Positions 5,182-6,057 of a stretch of DNA of 6,057 nt are shown here, piece after piece (position 1 is the stretch's first letter; every line of letters starts with the position of its first letter). A model generated the notes under the pieces. That model was not told the DNA's origin. It did no database searches and was given only the letters and a program-made list of their open reading frames with translations. The stretch covers positions 8,031-14,087 of the forward strand of contig JANLGB010000038.1 of NCBI GenBank assembly GCA_024653405.1. Reading direction: 5' to 3'. The stretch comes from Candidatus Saccharicenans sp. (lineage in GTDB: Bacteria > Acidobacteriota > Aminicenantia > Aminicenantales > Saccharicenantaceae). The position numbers and the translations under genes were made by a program.

Positions 5182-6057
5182 GGGTTTTCTCCTTTCTGCA
5201 GATAGGGCAGATAGGGAAACACCCGGCTCCGGTCAGCTGCCACCTGGTATTCCCAGCCCTCGTCGGTTTCGGTCCGGGTGATGATTATGGCCTGGCGGGC
5301 CAGGGAACTGGCCAGCTCGGCCCTGGTCCTGGGTATGCGCAACCTGAAAGTCTCAAAATTATCAAAGAGCAGCCGTCTCAATCGACCTTTCAGCCGGTCG
5401 AGTCCCTCACCGCTCAGAGCCGAGATGTAAAGGGGAGAGTGGCCTGAATCACTGTTCCTCAGGAGCAGCTCGTTTTTTTCCCCTTCGGGTAACAGGTCGA
5501 TTTTATTAAAGACTTTAACCACCGGCAGGCCGGAAATTTCCAGGTCTTCCAGTATTTTTTCCACCGCGGCGGCCTGTTCCAGGGCTTCGCCGGAGGTAAC
5601 ATCAACCACGTGCAGCAGGCAGTCGGCTTCCCTGATTTCTTCCAGGGTGGCTCTAAAAGCTGAGATTAATTCCACCGGCAGTTTCTTGATGAACCCGACG
5701 GTGTCGGAGAGAAAAAAATACAGGCCATCGGAAAAAGTGACCCGCCTGACCATGGGGTCGAGAGTGGCGAACAGGTGGGGCGAAGTATAGCGGCTTTCCC
5801 GGGTCAGCTGGTTGAACAGGGTCGATTTGCCGGCACTGGTGTAGCCAACCAGGGAAACGGTGGGTACCGGAGACTTCCTGCGGCCTTCCCTTTGCCTGGC
5901 CCGTCTTTTCTGCAGGCTGTCTATGTCTTTTTTTATCTTGGTGATGCGGTCGGTAATTCTCCGCCGGTCTTCTTCCAGCTTCTTTTCACCGGGGCCGCGG
6001 GTACCGATCCCGCCTCCCAGCCGAGACAGAGCTTGTCCCCGACCTTTGAGCCGCGGC
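5178..6057 (-). CDS. hflX: GTPase HflX, C-terminal 292 residues (5' end outside window)
   Basis: HflX is a ribosome-binding GTPase of the Obg-HflX group that splits stalled or heat-damaged 70S ribosomes. The frame runs open to the window edge, and the first full codon is at 6056. Visible in order are the end of the N-terminal HflX domain with SRLGGGIGTRGPGEKKLEEDRR (residues 11-32 of the fragment), a charged helix, the P-loop GYTSAGKST (bases 5846-5820), the switch I region FATLDP, the G3 motif DTVGF (5705-5691), the G4 motif NKID (5507-5496), and the G5-like SALSGEGL. A short C-terminal domain ends in a tail with YLPYLQKGENP. Relative to the common family pattern, the P-loop has Ser where Asn is usual, and the residue after TLDP is Met, not Thr. 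That Met (5753) lies downstream of the P-loop and cannot be the true start. The gene leads into the lipoprotein gene through an ATGA overlap. About 100-140 N-terminal residues are missing. Confidence 0.95.
   Translation of the reverse strand, partial: PRLKGRGQALSRLGGGIGTRGPGEKKLEEDRRRITDRITKIKKDIDSLQKRRARQREGRRKSPVPTVSLVGYTSAGKSTLFNQLTRESRYTSPHLFATLDPMVRRVTFSDGLYFFLSDTVGFIKKLPVELISAFRATLEEIREADCLLHVVDVTSGEALEQAAAVEKILEDLEISGLPVVKVFNKIDLLPEGEKNELLLRNSDSGHSPLYISALSGEGLDRLKGRLRRLLFDNFETFRLRIPRTRAELASSLARQAIIITRTETDEGWEYQVAADRSRVFPYLPYLQKGENP
5189..5195 (-). promoter_or_regulatory. Ribosome binding site of the TPR-SLH lipoprotein gene inside hflX
   Basis: AAAGGAG on the minus strand lies seven bases before the ATG at 5181 and within the last codons of hflX. 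It confirms the ATGA-overlap start and implies that the lipoprotein can be translated well in its own right. Confidence 0.8.

Noticed and set aside
5178..5753. An ATG at 5753 as the start of a short HflX
   Set aside because: The same frame continues upstream through the P-loop and the GGGIGTRGPGE segment to the window edge, so this Met is internal.
1..6057. CRISPR arrays, tRNA/rRNA genes, insertion sequences, toxin-antitoxin or phage-defence genes
   Set aside because: I searched by eye on both strands. No regularly spaced repeats, cloverleaf, transposase or defence-type proteins were seen, and genes cover almost all the DNA.

Overview
The window looks like ordinary bacterial chromosome. It is gene-dense, with seven protein genes (two cut by the window edges), AAGGAG-type ribosome binding sites, mixed ATG/GTG/TTG starts and very short or overlapping junctions. 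A lipobox-bearing TPR protein with S-layer-homology (SLH) modules at its C-terminus suggests a cell with a two-membrane envelope. From memory of family resemblance only, this TPR-SLH lipoprotein type recalls Acidobacteriota / Aminicenantes-like lineages. I hold that placement at low confidence because no marker gene is present.

Layout from left to right. Positions 1-284 (+) hold the C-terminal end of a histone-deacetylase-fold amide hydrolase. Its end overlaps the end of cutA (248-574, -). The gene cutA follows an M20 metallo-hydrolase (584-1822, -) with a 9-base gap, so the two form a likely pair. A 243-base divergent spacer (1823-2065) carries a plausible sigma-70-type promoter facing each way. 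The right-hand promoter serves a single glycosyltransferase with a GT-B fold and a TTG start (2066-3250, +). Its end overlaps the end of a CDP-alcohol phosphatidyltransferase, probably PgsA (3230-3841, -). That gene is the last of a tightly coupled leftward cluster: hflX (5178 to beyond 6057), then the TPR-SLH lipoprotein (3838-5181), then the phosphatidyltransferase. Both junctions in this cluster are 4-base stop/start overlaps.

The leftward cluster links a ribosome-associated GTPase (HflX), an envelope lipoprotein and a phospholipid-synthesis enzyme. With the nearby glycosyltransferase, the right two thirds of the window lean towards envelope building. The left third holds small-molecule and stress housekeeping functions: two zinc-type amide hydrolases and a metal-tolerance-family trimer protein.

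I found no RNA gene, CRISPR array, insertion sequence, phage gene or toxin-antitoxin pair, and no clear rho-independent terminator. Nothing convinces me that the window holds a new multi-gene system. The parts most worth a second look are the TPR-SLH lipoprotein with its degenerate SLH modules, its coupling to hflX and pgsA, the two convergent gene-end overlaps, and about 110 bases of unexplained DNA in the divergent spacer.
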